In this document: in pieces, positions 11,564-21,836 of the stretch
How positions within the stretch are numbered: position 1 is the stretch's first letter
How the letters are laid out: every line of letters begins with the position of its first letter
Assembly (NCBI GenBank): GCA_002812745.2
Contig: NCSJ02000360.1
Location: forward strand, 1 to 41,395
DNA length: 41,395 nucleotides
DNA from: Scytalidium lignicola
Lineage: Eukaryota > Ascomycota > Leotiomycetes
Direction of reading: 5' to 3'
Translations under genes and position numbers: made by a program
The notes under the pieces: generated by a model
What the model saw: the letters and a program-made list of their open reading frames with translations, nothing else
Told to the model about the DNA's origin: nothing
Database searches by the model: none

Positions 11564-12404
11564 TGTAATGGGGGGGGGAAAATACTACACTTATCTCTTT
11601 AAAAAAAAAGTATTTGATAAATAATAAGGTAATTAGAGCTCCTAGGCATAATACTTATCATTTTCACGGCAGTAGAAAAACTGGGTAATGACGCTACTCA
11701 TAGGTATGATCTTCACTGTAATTTACCACAGCTTTATCAAGAATAATTATTAATTTCGAAAATAACCAAATAGTTATCTCTGTTATCTTGCTTACTTTCA
11801 TTTTAAAAAGGTTAAATACCTCAGAATAGCATGGTTTTGTAAAGATAAGACAACTTGAAAGTGGGCAACAAAGATGTGAGTCTTTCCCCGCATTGATGAT
11901 TAAAAGAAGGGAGTAACCGCTCGTATAGCTTTGCTGTTTTTACAGTTTGAGGAGGATAAAAGCACTCTATCTACTGCTTTCAAAGTGATTTATTCTAATA
12001 GGCACGTTAAGTATAGTAAGAGTACACGATATGACTAAATAAAGAGATTAGTTACAACAGAGCTTAAACTGGCCGTGTCTACGTAGATATGATGGATTGG
12101 CGTCTTATCATAATCGTATTAATATAATCCCGTTTACACCTTCCACTTTAAGATTAACCGGTGCTTGGCATATATAAAGCGTGTTTGAGTGAAGATAAAT
12201 AAAGTTTGGAGGTCGCGAGAATATGTTACGGCACTCTCGGATCAACTGCCTTAGCGTTTCAAGCCAATAGTGTGCCACTTCGCTCAGACGCGGTACGTAA
12301 CTTTCACTTGAGGTTTAACTTGAATACTACATAACTACAGACTACACTCCGCTTTCCTATGGGACCTACAAGCGGTATATGACATCCTCCAGTAGGGTTC
12401 ACAA
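11564..12404. other. Gene-free stretch between the pseudogene and the tautomerase gene
   Basis: It starts with a G9 run (11570-11578) just upstream of the pseudogene ATG and continues as mixed-composition sequence. I see no reading frame, repeat or RNA gene that I can support. Confidence 0.5.
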
Positions 12405-13092
12405 TTACTTGAACTCAGGGCGTATCTCGAGCTCTTTCATCACATTGACAAAGTCTCGATCGCCAGCATCGGCCAGCCTTTTGAAGGTGTCCTTATTATC
12501 CTGCACCCAGGTTTGATCGTTACCCGCCTGGACAGCAATCAGTATATATGTTCAGATCTAGATATATGCGGAGCTTTGGCATTCAACACTTACCGTAGGA
12601 AAGTCAAGACCAACTTCGATACCTGCAGCGAGAGCGGCGACAACGAATACAGAACGGAGGTTTTTGTCCCCCTCGGTGCCAACGATCTCTGCCCAATGAC
12701 CAGCAAGATCATGGCATAGCTAAGAAATTGTTAGTTGAATGTAGACTGCTTCACCGGGAATAGTTTAGTCGCAGGTACAGAGGACTACAGTAAGATACAA
12801 GGAAAAGGAAAAGATTTAGCTGAGGATCATAAGAACTATATCTTCAACTTACAGCTTGGAATGCCTCCTGGGAGCGCCCGCCGCCTGGCCTGACATTGCA
12901 GAAAATGCGATTGAAGCGGCGAGGATAGCCACCGACATAGACATCCTCGTCCGCAACGTTGTTAAAGCGGATGTTGACAAACTGCTCGAGCGTCGTGAAT
13001 CTTCGAGAGTGCGCAACAGTAAAGGCTTTGGCAAGTGTTGATTTCTGCTCTGCCGTCAAGTCGATTATGTGGTAGACTTCGAAGAAAGGCAT
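12405..13092 (-). CDS. Tautomerase-superfamily protein (cis-CaaD / oxalocrotonate tautomerase-like), 3 exons
   Basis: Exons 13092-12853, 12719-12594 and 12527-12405 join in phase with GT-AG introns (133 and 66 bp) to give 162 residues. The protein begins MPFFEVYH, so removal of Met leaves the N-terminal Pro that is the catalytic base of this superfamily. It continues with FVNIRF near residue 40, YVGG near 54 and NRIF near 61. The second half holds HDLAGHWAEIVG and ends ELEIRPEFK. Length and layout fit the fungal 'putative oxalocrotonate tautomerase' family (Tautomerase_3), whose substrates are mostly unknown; members act on unsaturated or halogenated acids. It is divergent from PAD1, sharing a 426-bp promoter region, which suggests a role in unsaturated-acid metabolism (inference). 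Confidence 0.87.
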
Positions 13093-13518
13093 GATGGTTT
13101 CTGATGATAGTAGGATTAAAGATATATATACATATATGCACTAGATCTTCGGAATCTTTTATTTTACTGCATTGCAGCTTTGCTTGTTTATATCCATAAG
13201 GTCTTTATATACTTGACCACCTTACAGTACCCGGGAGTAGTCCGGTTACTGTTCGGCTAACTAACGTCATAAGGGGGGCATCGGGTGCTTATTCTGGATC
13301 CAGAACAAAACATCTCATTCTAATCAAGAAGGACATTGTCACAGGCATTTCTCGCACTTTTGTTGCCCTCGGTATTATTACGCAAACTCAACATGGATGT
13401 ACGAAACGTAGTGATAAAAATTGTATTATTAACCTAGACTACAACCCATCCAGGTTAATTCACAACATCACCCTAAGAATTCCATCTCACAAGATCAAAA
13501 CAGTCAAATTCTTCCATC
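13093..13518. promoter_or_regulatory. Shared divergent promoter region, tautomerase / PAD1
   Basis: This is 426 bp between two divergently read start codons. It holds an AT/TA run (13111-13137) just upstream of the tautomerase ATG, a minus-strand TATA box, and CCGG/CGG triplets around 13233-13256 that could be zinc-cluster half-sites. No TATA box is evident for PAD1. Confidence 0.5.
13204..13211 (-). promoter_or_regulatory. TATA box of the tautomerase gene
   Basis: TATATAAA on the minus strand lies 112 bp from the A of the ATG. The FDC1 gene in the same block has the same octamer at the same distance. Confidence 0.5.
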
Positions 13519-14142
13519 ATGGTATCGCCATCATCTTCCCTTTCGGCTTCACAATCAAAGCGCAAGCGCATTGTCGTAGCCATGACTGGCGCAACGGGCG
13601 CCATAGTCGGCATCAAACTCCTCCTCGCCCTACGGCGCATCGGCGTCGAGACTCACCTCATCATCAGTCACTGGGCTGAGGCCACCATCAAGTACGAGAC
13701 CGACTACTCGACGGCCAGTGTGCGGGCTCTTGCCGACCACGTCTATTCTATTCACGATCAGGCAGCCCGCATTTCCAGCGGCTCGTTCCACGCAGACGGC
13801 ATGATTGTTGTGCCCTGCAGCATGAAGACTCTGGCGGCGGTGCATGCTGGTTACTGTGATGATTTAATATCTAGAGCAGCAGATGTAATGCTGAAGGAGA
13901 GGCGACGGTTAGTCCTGGCCGTGAGGGAAACGCCACTCAGCGAGATTCATTTGAGGAATATGCTCGAGGTGACGAGAGCAGGTGCCATTATAACTCCACT
14001 TGTACCTGCATTCTACATAAAACCCGACTCGATTGATGATCTGTTGGATCAGATGGTTGGCCGTACGTTGGATCTCTTCGATATTGATACCGCTGATTTT
14101 GAGAGATGGGATGGTAATATGAAGGAAAGACAAAATGAATAA
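13519..14142 (+). CDS. PAD1: Flavin prenyltransferase, UbiX/Pad1 family
   Basis: This is a single exon of 207 residues. The enzyme attaches a dimethylallyl group to FMN to make prenyl-FMN, the cofactor of UbiD/Fdc1 decarboxylases; it does not itself decarboxylate. The sequence has the nucleotide-binding loop TGATGA (23-28), the KYETD motif (58-62), PCSMKT (99-104), RAADV (119-123) and the RETPLS signature (136-141) in the family order, and the length is normal for UbiX. A Ser/Lys/Arg-rich leader of about 17 residues precedes the core. Yeast Pad1 is mitochondrial, but this leader is too short to call. FDC1, the user of its product, lies 3.7 kb downstream on the same strand, with the regulator between them. 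Confidence 0.93.
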   Translation: MVSPSSSLSASQSKRKRIVVAMTGATGAIVGIKLLLALRRIGVETHLIISHWAEATIKYETDYSTASVRALADHVYSIHDQAARISSGSFHADGMIVVPCSMKTLAAVHAGYCDDLISRAADVMLKERRRLVLAVRETPLSEIHLRNMLEVTRAGAIITPLVPAFYIKPDSIDDLLDQMVGRTLDLFDIDTADFERWDGNMKERQNE

Positions 14143-14784
14143 TCAGAATCTGATGTGTTACATGACCATCATTCATAACATGTATTATTAATGTTGAAAA
14201 GCGGAAGATTTGAAATATATTAGAATAAAGTTCCTCAAACTAACAAGTTTATTATCTATGTATTTGAAATTCGGTGATTGCCATCTCATCCTCAAGTTCA
14301 CTTTGTAATAGTAATGGATTTTGTTGCAACCCTAGTTTGAAGGTCCTTAATGTCACTTCATCACACTTCATCATGGTTGCAATTAGACGGGCGCCAGTTG
14401 AGCTACTGACTTCTAGTGTAATAATCTGCGTAAATTATCTCCAACTTTAGCATCTTACAAGTGTAACTTTCAAAGATTTATCTACTTCTTTTTATTAGAT
14501 AAAGAACTTGAAGGTATTAAGTTTAAGGTAAAGCAAATAATATAAAAGCACACAGTTACTGAAGCATTGTAAAAATAAAGTGTGAAGTTGCAAAGTTATG
14601 GGGTGTTCAAATGAAGTGTTCCTATATCTAAGCATTATAGTAGTAGAATTAGATGTAGAATTGTTAGTTTAGCTGGGAACATATACTAGGTTCATAATGA
14701 GAAATAGTTCAGATTCGCATTTGTCCACCAAGTGTGATCCCGTCACGAAAAAATTTAACACATTAATATTATACAAAGTACACG
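14143..14784. other. Convergent 3' region between PAD1 and the regulator
   Basis: This is 642 bp of AT-leaning sequence holding the two 3' untranslated regions. No gene, repeat or RNA is seen. Confidence 0.5.
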
Positions 14785-17368
14785 TCATGATTGAGACTTT
14801 GGAAGGATCATCTCAATGTCCTCCGGTAAAGCTTCAAGTTCCAACCCTATCATAGGCCATTCATTATTTAGCCAGCTCATTAATAGAACGTCGGTGTCGG
14901 CTTCATTACTAGCCGTCGATGTGTCAAGAATTTTAAGACCTTCGACATCCAAAGATCCATTAGAAGCTTCCTAAAACGAATTAGAACTATAAATATATCT
15001 AAAATTGATGGTAGATAGTTGATCAGCTTTAGAAAATGGCCCAGACTCACTTGGAGGCTGCTTTGTGGTGCCTGAATCAACAAGGTGTCATTTGCCCGTG
15101 GTCCTAACGTCTCAAGGTTCGGAGGATTCGATATCTCAGCGGGCTGTCCTATCTCCCATTCATAAGGCGGCGAACTGTAATTAACATCATGGCCTTCTGG
15201 AGTTGATGTACTCGATGACGTATTTGGACCTAGTGAACGTGAGAAGATCGTAATAATAATAAATTAGGGGGAAGCTACCTGACACTGTGTTTTGTTCACC
15301 ACTAGATATACGTCTGACAGATTCTCTATTAAAGACCAGATTGACGGTCCGTGACATATACTCTATGTCGAAGTAACTCTCTCGAAAGAAGTGCATCATG
15401 TGCATACTCCGCGAGATTCCCTCAATACCGTTGACCGCTGTGAGATCCAGTAGATACATGAGTGCGACAAGTATGAACGAGAAGACCGCCGAATGTGGCA
15501 TATACCGAATTAGACCTCGCTCTTGCAGTTCTTCGGCGATCTTCGTCATGACGTCTGCTGTTGAGTTAATATTAACTCGAGACAAATTCTGCATTTTGAG
15601 AACCGTGTTTTTCAGCGGCTGAGAATCAGGCAGATTCAAAATTAGATAGGCTCTCTGGGTGAATGCGTAAACACAGTATGACATCATCCGAAGTGTTGTA
15701 TGGTGTTTGATCAAAATCGAATTTGAATCGGACATCAAGTCCAGGTCTAGACTAAGTGCTGCGACTTCCGGCAGTTGGGAGCGCCAGTTTTGCAGCTCAC
15801 TCTCACACGACTGAAGTTCTTGGATTTTTGACTCGGGATTTAACGGTTCGATCCTATATTTCACTTCAGTACAAGGCTTTTACAACGTCGATGAGGATGC
15901 TAACCTTCCAATACAAATTAGGTGGTCTATGCAAATGCAGAGTTTAATTTCCTCTATACACAAAGTGTATAGCCCTCTGAACTTTTCTGGACACCACGAA
16001 AGTTTTGTGGTTTCCTTGAGTGATAGCTGACATAAAGTTACACCCTCAAGATCGAAGTCGTCCAGCTCTAATATTTCCATTTCATAATCGGCGATACTAA
16101 GCCTCGTTGGTAGTTTCATACCGATGCCAATGATCCGGTCCCGAACAAAACAGGACCACCATAACCTTCTCCACTTGCCCATCGACTTCCTCCCAAGCCT
16201 CGCTTCATCTCTCCTAATATCGAGAAATACTAGGTGCAACAGATTTATTGCCAGGCCGGACCAGTACCAACATCCTTTGTGACCACCAGGAGTTTCCCAC
16301 CAAAGGCTGAGAAGGGATAACGCTTGGGCTATACATAACTTGTCTTGTTCATAATCAGCTTCGTATACTGCCTATATCTGTGTTAGAGATGTAGGAGCGG
16401 GACTTCTTGTAGCAACTTTAGGGATAAATTTTTACTTTACTCTTATTATAAAAGGATTGCCGCGCGGCTTTTCTTGTGGCATATCCTGCCTCTGTCAAAT
16501 GCTTCATATCTACAAAAAGACTGCCGCCAAGCATAACCGTATAAAAGACTAATAAGCTGACTGTGCTATCCCCTGTGAGCCCCTCCATTGCGAATAAGTC
16601 TTGCACATCCAATACGGCGTTAAGCGGGTGTACATAGTCTAGAAAACTTTGAAGTAAGGCGTCTCGAAGACCATTCGGTGGTGTCGAAAACGCGCCAATC
16701 GCATCAAGATGCTCAACATCTTCAAGAATCATGAATGAAGGTGGAGGTTTAAAATAACTCGGCAGTCTAGAAGATGAGCTTTTACCATTGTGAGAGCTAT
16801 CTGATGATGCAAGCTTATTTGTCGATATATTTGAGTTTGTAGTGACAACATCGCTTAGGAGCTGATTTTTGTTCTTCGACGTAGTATTAGAAGCGGTTTT
16901 TGTTACGAGGCCAATCTGATCTGCAGTAGTTTGTCATGAGAAATAACTTGAGACTAGTAAGACGAGACAGACTTAGACGTACGAATCATCTGTGACCCCA
17001 GGTTATGCCCGTCAGTAGAGAGGAACTCATTCTGAGATACCAATTCGAGTGTTGATATCGGACCATATCTAGCGGAACATGTGCTGTCAGCGCCTAAACG
17101 TTGCGTTTCTTAGCCTTAAGCTAATACAGAAGGCTTCTACTTACTTTTGTCGCCGACTTGGCCGAGTCTTACATTGCACTTTGTCCAAGCTACAGTTGGT
17201 ACATGGCGACCCATGGATTGTCAGATCACAACGGACCTTCCTCGATCGACATCGTATACAAGCAGCACCAGCTCTTCTCTTGACCGGATGGTCAGGGTGA
17301 ATAACGTCCTTATTTCCAGAAGTATTCATCCCACAGTCTGATTCTTCGGAGATATTATTGTAGGACAT
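14785..17368 (-). CDS. Zn2Cys6 / MHR regulator of the PAD1-FDC1 locus (SdrA-like position), with a premature stop
   Basis: Six exons join in phase: 17368-17145, 17083-16983, 16920-16436, 16371-15279, 15229-15051 and 14970-14785 (introns 61, 62, 64, 49 and 80 bp). They make a 755-residue frame. The Zn2Cys6 cluster has Cys 37, 40, 47, 56, 59 and 66. The fungal_trans domain starts near residue 200 (LPSYFKPPP, GAFSTPP, YVHPLNAVLD) and includes YEADYEQDKL and WWSCFVRDR. In Aspergillus the regulator between padA and the decarboxylase gene is SdrA, the weak-acid-responsive activator; position and family match. One in-frame TAA (15880-15882, codon 434) interrupts an otherwise continuous domain, and no phase-compatible intron removes it. 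CAA-to-TAA by RIP is the simplest cause. The gene may be a recent pseudogene, or make a truncated protein that keeps its DNA-binding part. Confidence 0.85.
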
Positions 17369-17399
17369 GAAACTTCCCAGTAGTAAGCAGCGATACCTT

Positions 17400-17428
17400 C
17401 CTCGGGTGAGTGCACTAGCTCACCGAGG
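17400..17428. promoter_or_regulatory. Palindrome with CGG...CCG ends upstream of the regulator
   Basis: The arm CCTCGGGTGAG (17400-17410) pairs with CTCACCGAGG (17419-17428) with one base missing from the second arm. The inner layout is CGG-N17-CCG, the inverted-triplet form used by many Zn2Cys6 dimers. It lies about 30 bp before the regulator ATG, so autoregulation or a 5' UTR hairpin are both possible. Confidence 0.4.
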
Positions 17429-17771
17429 TAAGTCACGTGGTTGACCGCATGCCTGTCGAAGATCTTGTCACTGTGGCGCGTGCTAAGCTTATGCCTCTAC
17501 TAAGCTCCTTTTGGTAGTAGTTTTCCTCGGCCCGTCACAGCCAAATTTGACTTAGCTTCCCCAGCCACCTAGCCCATCCTTTGTTGGGCAAATTTGATCC
17601 GAACAGCTGCTTCGACTCGTACCAGTGCATCCTGTTTCTAACAATGGAGACATCTTTCTCCACAACTTATTTTCCTTTTGGTAGAGGCACCAACCATGAT
17701 AGTTACCTCGGGCATTTTAGTGAAAAAAGTCTCTTGACATTATCTTTACAATGGCGTCTCTACATTTACTT

Positions 17772-17779
17772 TATATAAA
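17772..17779 (+). promoter_or_regulatory. TATA box of FDC1
   Basis: TATATAAA on the plus strand lies 112 bp before the A of the FDC1 ATG, with the same octamer and spacing as at the tautomerase gene. Confidence 0.55.
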
Positions 17780-17890
17780 TTGACAGTCATTGTCTGCTGA
17801 AAGACAATCACTCGTTAGAACTGAAATAACCATCATCTTCACGCAGCTACTATTATCAAATTTCTGGTTATCTTTTACTTGATTTCCATC

Positions 17891-19481
17891 ATGTCTGATC
17901 TAGTCTCCATCGAGATGTCGATGCATGATGCGAACAACTTGCCCCATATGAACTTCAGATCATTCGTTCAGGCATTGCGGGAGGACGACGACCTTGCTGA
18001 AATTGACATTGAAGTCAGCGCAAATCTCGAGGCAGCAGCTATAACTCGTTACGCTTCAGAAGCAAAGAGCAAAGCACCCCTCTTCAACAATATTTCCAAT
18101 ACATATAAAGGGCTGTTTCGGATCTTTGGTGCCCCAACGGGATTACGTAGCAACGACTCGGAGAAATATGGTCGCCTTGCAAGGCATGTGGGTTTGCCCA
18201 AGACCGCCGGTCTGAGAGAGGTGACGGACAAAGTCAACTTGGCAGAAGGAGTCAAATCAATACCACCCGTTATCGTTGCTACTGGTTTTTGCAAAGAAAA
18301 CAAAATATTCGGAGAGGATATCGACCTTAATAAGATCCCGTGTCCAAAACTGCATAACCTTGATGGTGGAAAATACCTTCAGACTTACGGCATACATATC
18401 TTACAATCTCCTGATGGTAAATGGACGAACTGGGCTATTGCACGTGCTATGGTATACGATAAGACCAGACTTGTAGGTACAGCAGTTGGGCCCCAGGACA
18501 TTGCTCGCCTTAGCAGGATGTGGAAAGCCGTTGGGAAAGACGAGATACCATGGGCACTTGCCCTTGGAGCTCCGCCGGCAGCAGTAGTAGTGTCCGGGAT
18601 GCCGCTTCCAGCCGGCGTATCGGAGGGGGAGTATATCAGTACTGTGATAGGCTCCGCTATTGAGGTTGTCAAGTGCGAAACCAATGATATCTTTGTACCA
18701 GCAAATTCAGAGATAGTTTTGGAAGGGACGATGTCTAGCACCAACTTCCTTCCTGAAGGGCCTTTTGGCGAGATGCATGGCTACACATTTCCTGAGTCCG
18801 GCTCTGGTCTTGTTTTCACTGTCAAAGCCATAACGTATAGGAATGACGCTATTTTACCTATTTGTGTTCCTGGCCGTGCCGCTGACGAAACTGTAAGCTA
18901 GAGTCAAACTCTCTTCCTAAACCCTTATATGCTAATAATGTTGTCCTTCGTAGCAAGTTCTGAGTGGTATCGTATATGGTGCACGAATTCTTCAGGTCTG
19001 CAAAAAGCATGATCTACCGGTCAAGAATGTTGCCATTCCAGAAGAAGCCCAGGCAGTCTGGGCCGTTGTGCAAGTTGACACCACTAGAATAAGGGCTGAA
19101 AATACAAATGCTAAGGATCTTTGCGAGCGGATAGGCAGAACAATCTTCGCTGAGAAGTGTGGCATTCCCTTCCATCGCATATTTGTGGTTGGGGAGGATA
19201 TCGACCCTTTCAAGTTTAAGGATGTTATGTGGGTTTTCAGTACTCGTTGTCGCCCAGGCGTGGACGAGTTTACCTTCGATGATGCTATAGCTTACCCGCT
19301 TGTGCCTTTCATTAAATATGGTTTGGGTGACAAAACGAAGGGCGGCAAAGTGGTCTCTAACTGTATGCTCCCGATGGAGTACACTACTGGTCCTTCTTGG
19401 GAAGTTGCAGACTTTCACCACGCGTATCCTAAAGATATTCAAGACAAGGTTTTATCGCAGTTAAAGATGATGGGATACTAG
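17891..19481 (+). CDS. FDC1: Prenyl-FMN-dependent (ferulate/cinnamate/sorbate-type) decarboxylase, UbiD/Fdc1 family
   Basis: Exons 17891-18892 and 18954-19481 (61-bp intron, phase 0) encode 509 residues, the normal Fdc1 length. The enzyme uses prenyl-FMN to remove CO2 from phenylacrylic and related unsaturated acids, giving styrene-type or diene products. The catalytic triad known from Aspergillus Fdc1 (Arg173, Glu277, Glu282) is present at a constant offset of 12: Arg185 in NWAIARAM, then Glu289 and Glu294 in EGPFGE. The motifs KLHNLDGG and PICVPG and the C-terminal half (ARILQVCKKHDLP, FTFDDAIAYPL) fit. The start is set at the first ATG (MSDLVSIEMS). PAD1 next door supplies the cofactor. 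A true substrate cannot be told from sequence; cinnamate, ferulate or sorbate are the usual ones. Confidence 0.95.
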
Positions 19482-20752
19482 CCCGAGTTCTCCCGTCAAG
19501 ATAACCAATAGGTGTTAAAATAGATTGTATATAATCATATAAGGGTGTTTGCTGCTTATTCTACTTATAATGCAAGAAATGGCTACGTTAATGTAATTCT
19601 TTATTGGTTGAGATACGAGCAAAGCTATGCCCACTATGTTTCCTATTAAATGCTTTTCGTTCAGAGTAGTTGCTTTGACAATCTTTTGAACTATGTAGTC
19701 TGCAGGAAAACCCGAAGTTGTGTAAAAGAGACATGATGATTTTTGAGATGATATATACGCAACTTGTTTAGGTACTTGATACTCATCCTTATAAAGCTCG
19801 AAAGGAACAGTTCGCAGCCACACGTGGAGGCCAAGTAGTTGGAATTCATCTCCTCAACATTCTTTCAGAAACTTCAATAGGAATACTGGTCATTGCTTAT
19901 TGCAGTTTATCTACTCATTATATACTAAATTTATAATGATTTTCCTGTATGGAAATCATGATCTCTCTAGAGGTTACTCACGTCCAATACCCGCACCTTA
20001 ATTCAGTTGCTGGGTTTCAAAACCAGCTCTTCTAATAGGGTTGTGTTATCAGGGCAGGTAGAGTAAGCCGTGCCTAGGACGACTGGTTAGCGAGGAGTGG
20101 TACAGCGGTTACGTGGTTAATTGGGGGCTCTTACGGCTATGAAAACCCTGATTCCTCCTTGTATTCGAGGGTTTAGAGATTAGTCTATATTGCACTTGTC
20201 AGCTATTCAATTATATATTCTATGCTAAGATAATATAATTCTTATACTTCAAATCTAACGTGTTCGAAATTAAATACCTAATATCAAATGCTTAAAATCA
20301 AATACCGAAATGACTTGACTGAAAATTGCAATTACAATCTAAGATAGCTTTACGATAATAGGATTTGCTAATGTAGCAAGTGCTAGGTCATTAACATTAT
20401 CTAGCTATTGTATTGTTATTATAGCAAAGGCTATATCATTTATCTTTTGTAGTACTAGTGCAGNTTTTTTTCTTTTCTGCTATAATGTTTAGTGGTTTAT
20501 ACACTAGCATATTCAGCTGGTTAACCTATTTTACTAGTAATCTAATTTAAAAAGCTTAAGAATAACAAAAAGTATAATAGAAAACAATATAAAAAGAATA
20601 AAGAACATTATGAAATTACGTTATCATATATTAGTATTAACTTCAAGTGTTTAAGTAGTTTTAAAATAAAACTAATTATATGTAAATATAATGTATATAT
20701 ACTTTTAAGTAATATACTTATAATCTAAAAGCTTAATCATGTAATCTGATAA
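19482..20752. other. AT-rich stretch with an LTR-like fragment
   Basis: No gene is seen. A GC-richer island at about 20044-20180 (starting TGTTATC, with a GGGGGCTCTTACGGCT segment) is followed by AT-rich sequence to about 20260 (CTAACG). That looks like a worn LTR of about 215 bp, but its right end is not a clean TAACA and no target duplication is visible. Confidence 0.35.
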
Positions 20753-21019
20753 TGTCAGAGTTGTTCGTACATAAAGTGAAGAGAGACCAGGAGGCTGAAA
20801 AGGAGTAGGTGGCTAGCAGTGTAGTAGCAGTTGATTAGGTGTAAACTCGCTCTAGAATTCTGGCATTCTCTAAAATTACAAGATTGATCTCTAACTCTCG
20901 TCAAAGAGAAGAGGAAAACCCCCTCTTTATAGACAGGAGTCAGCAGCTAAGAAGTGGCTAGGACTCAGACCCCTATCCTTCTCCTACCTTCACGTGATCA
21001 ACACACTAGTGACCTGACA
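20753..21019. repeat. Solo LTR, 267 bp
   Basis: The sequence starts TGTCAG and ends CTGACA, a perfect 6-bp inverted terminal pair with the TG...CA ends of LTRs. It is flanked by GATAA on the left and TATAA on the right, a 5-bp near-duplication with one mismatch. It holds a TTTATAGA TATA-like site near 20936. No internal retrotransposon sequence adjoins it, so it is probably a solo LTR left by recombination. The family is not identified and it differs from the gypsy LTR at 3032. Confidence 0.6.
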
Positions 21020-21836
21020 TATAAGAAGATTATTAAATGTTTTACTAATTATGTTATAAGTTAATAAATCATTATTTTCCCTTTTGATTAAAGTAGAATT
21101 CAGTTTTATAAGAAGATTATCAAATGTCTTATTAAATGAAGTTAAATCTTTTAAAATTTAACTTTATAAGTGAATTATTAAATGTCTAACTGAATGAAGT
21201 TGTAATTTCTTAATTTATATGTATAAACTAATCAATGTCAGTTTACTTATAACATGTAATATAATATGTAATTATACATAATATACTAGTTATGCTTATT
21301 CATGGTTGTTATAGAAAAAGGTGATAAGGGTAAAACAAAGTTATAAGAGTATCATTTGTTCTTACTACTTAATCGAGACTAGCTTACACTAAACACGTGA
21401 ATATCACATGTACGTAACTAATATTCTACTAATAGTATGCCATAATCTTAGTATTCTATTAGCCATTTACGTTTGTGACATATCTGCTTTACTTATTTAT
21501 AAAAAATGACATTCAATTATGTCACTGATACACTTAAACTACTATATTCTAGGTGACCAAGAATACACTGTACTTATATTTCTAAAGATTTCATTCTTAT
21601 AGCGTTTTATCTTTACTATAGTAATGTTAAAGATAATCTCCGTTCATTGAGAAGAAGAAAGTTAATGTAGTAGTAGTTCACTTAGACAACCTAGATATCC
21701 TAAATCTTCAAATCGTTTTGCATAACTCGAGTAACTGGTAGAATTATTTGGCAGTTGGTTTCCTATCTGAGGTTTGGCTTTTGAAGTGGCTAGATGCTCT
21801 AAATCTGGACTTAGTTCAATCGAGAGTACGACCCAT
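21020..21836. other. AT-rich stretch without genes
   Basis: Three short similar segments built on ATTATTAAATG or TTATCAAATG (near 21030, 21117 and 21177) suggest decayed local duplications. No gene is recognised. Confidence 0.4.

Larger units (their letters stand above)
17369..17890. promoter_or_regulatory. Shared divergent promoter region, regulator / FDC1
   Basis: This is 522 bp between the start codons of the regulator (minus) and FDC1 (plus). It contains a near-perfect palindrome close to the regulator start, a CACGTG at 17434-17439, several CGG/CCG triplets (17398-17600), and an FDC1 TATA box. Such a layout would let the regulator control itself and the decarboxylase together. Confidence 0.55.

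Noticed and set aside
12856..13041. Plus-strand frame opposite tautomerase exon 1
   Set aside because: The minus-strand gene has correct splice sites, phase and family motifs; this is its shadow.
15398..15622. Plus-strand frame over the regulator
   Set aside because: It is antisense to a well-supported exon of the Zn2Cys6 regulator; the same holds for the short plus frames at 15756 and 17079-17341.
15880..15930. Short intron that would remove the regulator's stop codon
   Set aside because: The only nearby GT...AG pairs are about 20 and 42 bp long, too short, and the 42-bp choice creates another stop.
13249..17606. Octamer CCGAACAG shared by the tautomerase/PAD1 and regulator/FDC1 promoter regions
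   Set aside because: Two regions of about 400-500 bp are expected to share several octamers by chance when both strands are counted.
20044..20260. Second full LTR with ends TGTTA/TAACA
   Set aside because: The right end reads CTAACG, and the flanks (GGTTG and TGTTC) do not match, so it is noted only as LTR-like sequence.
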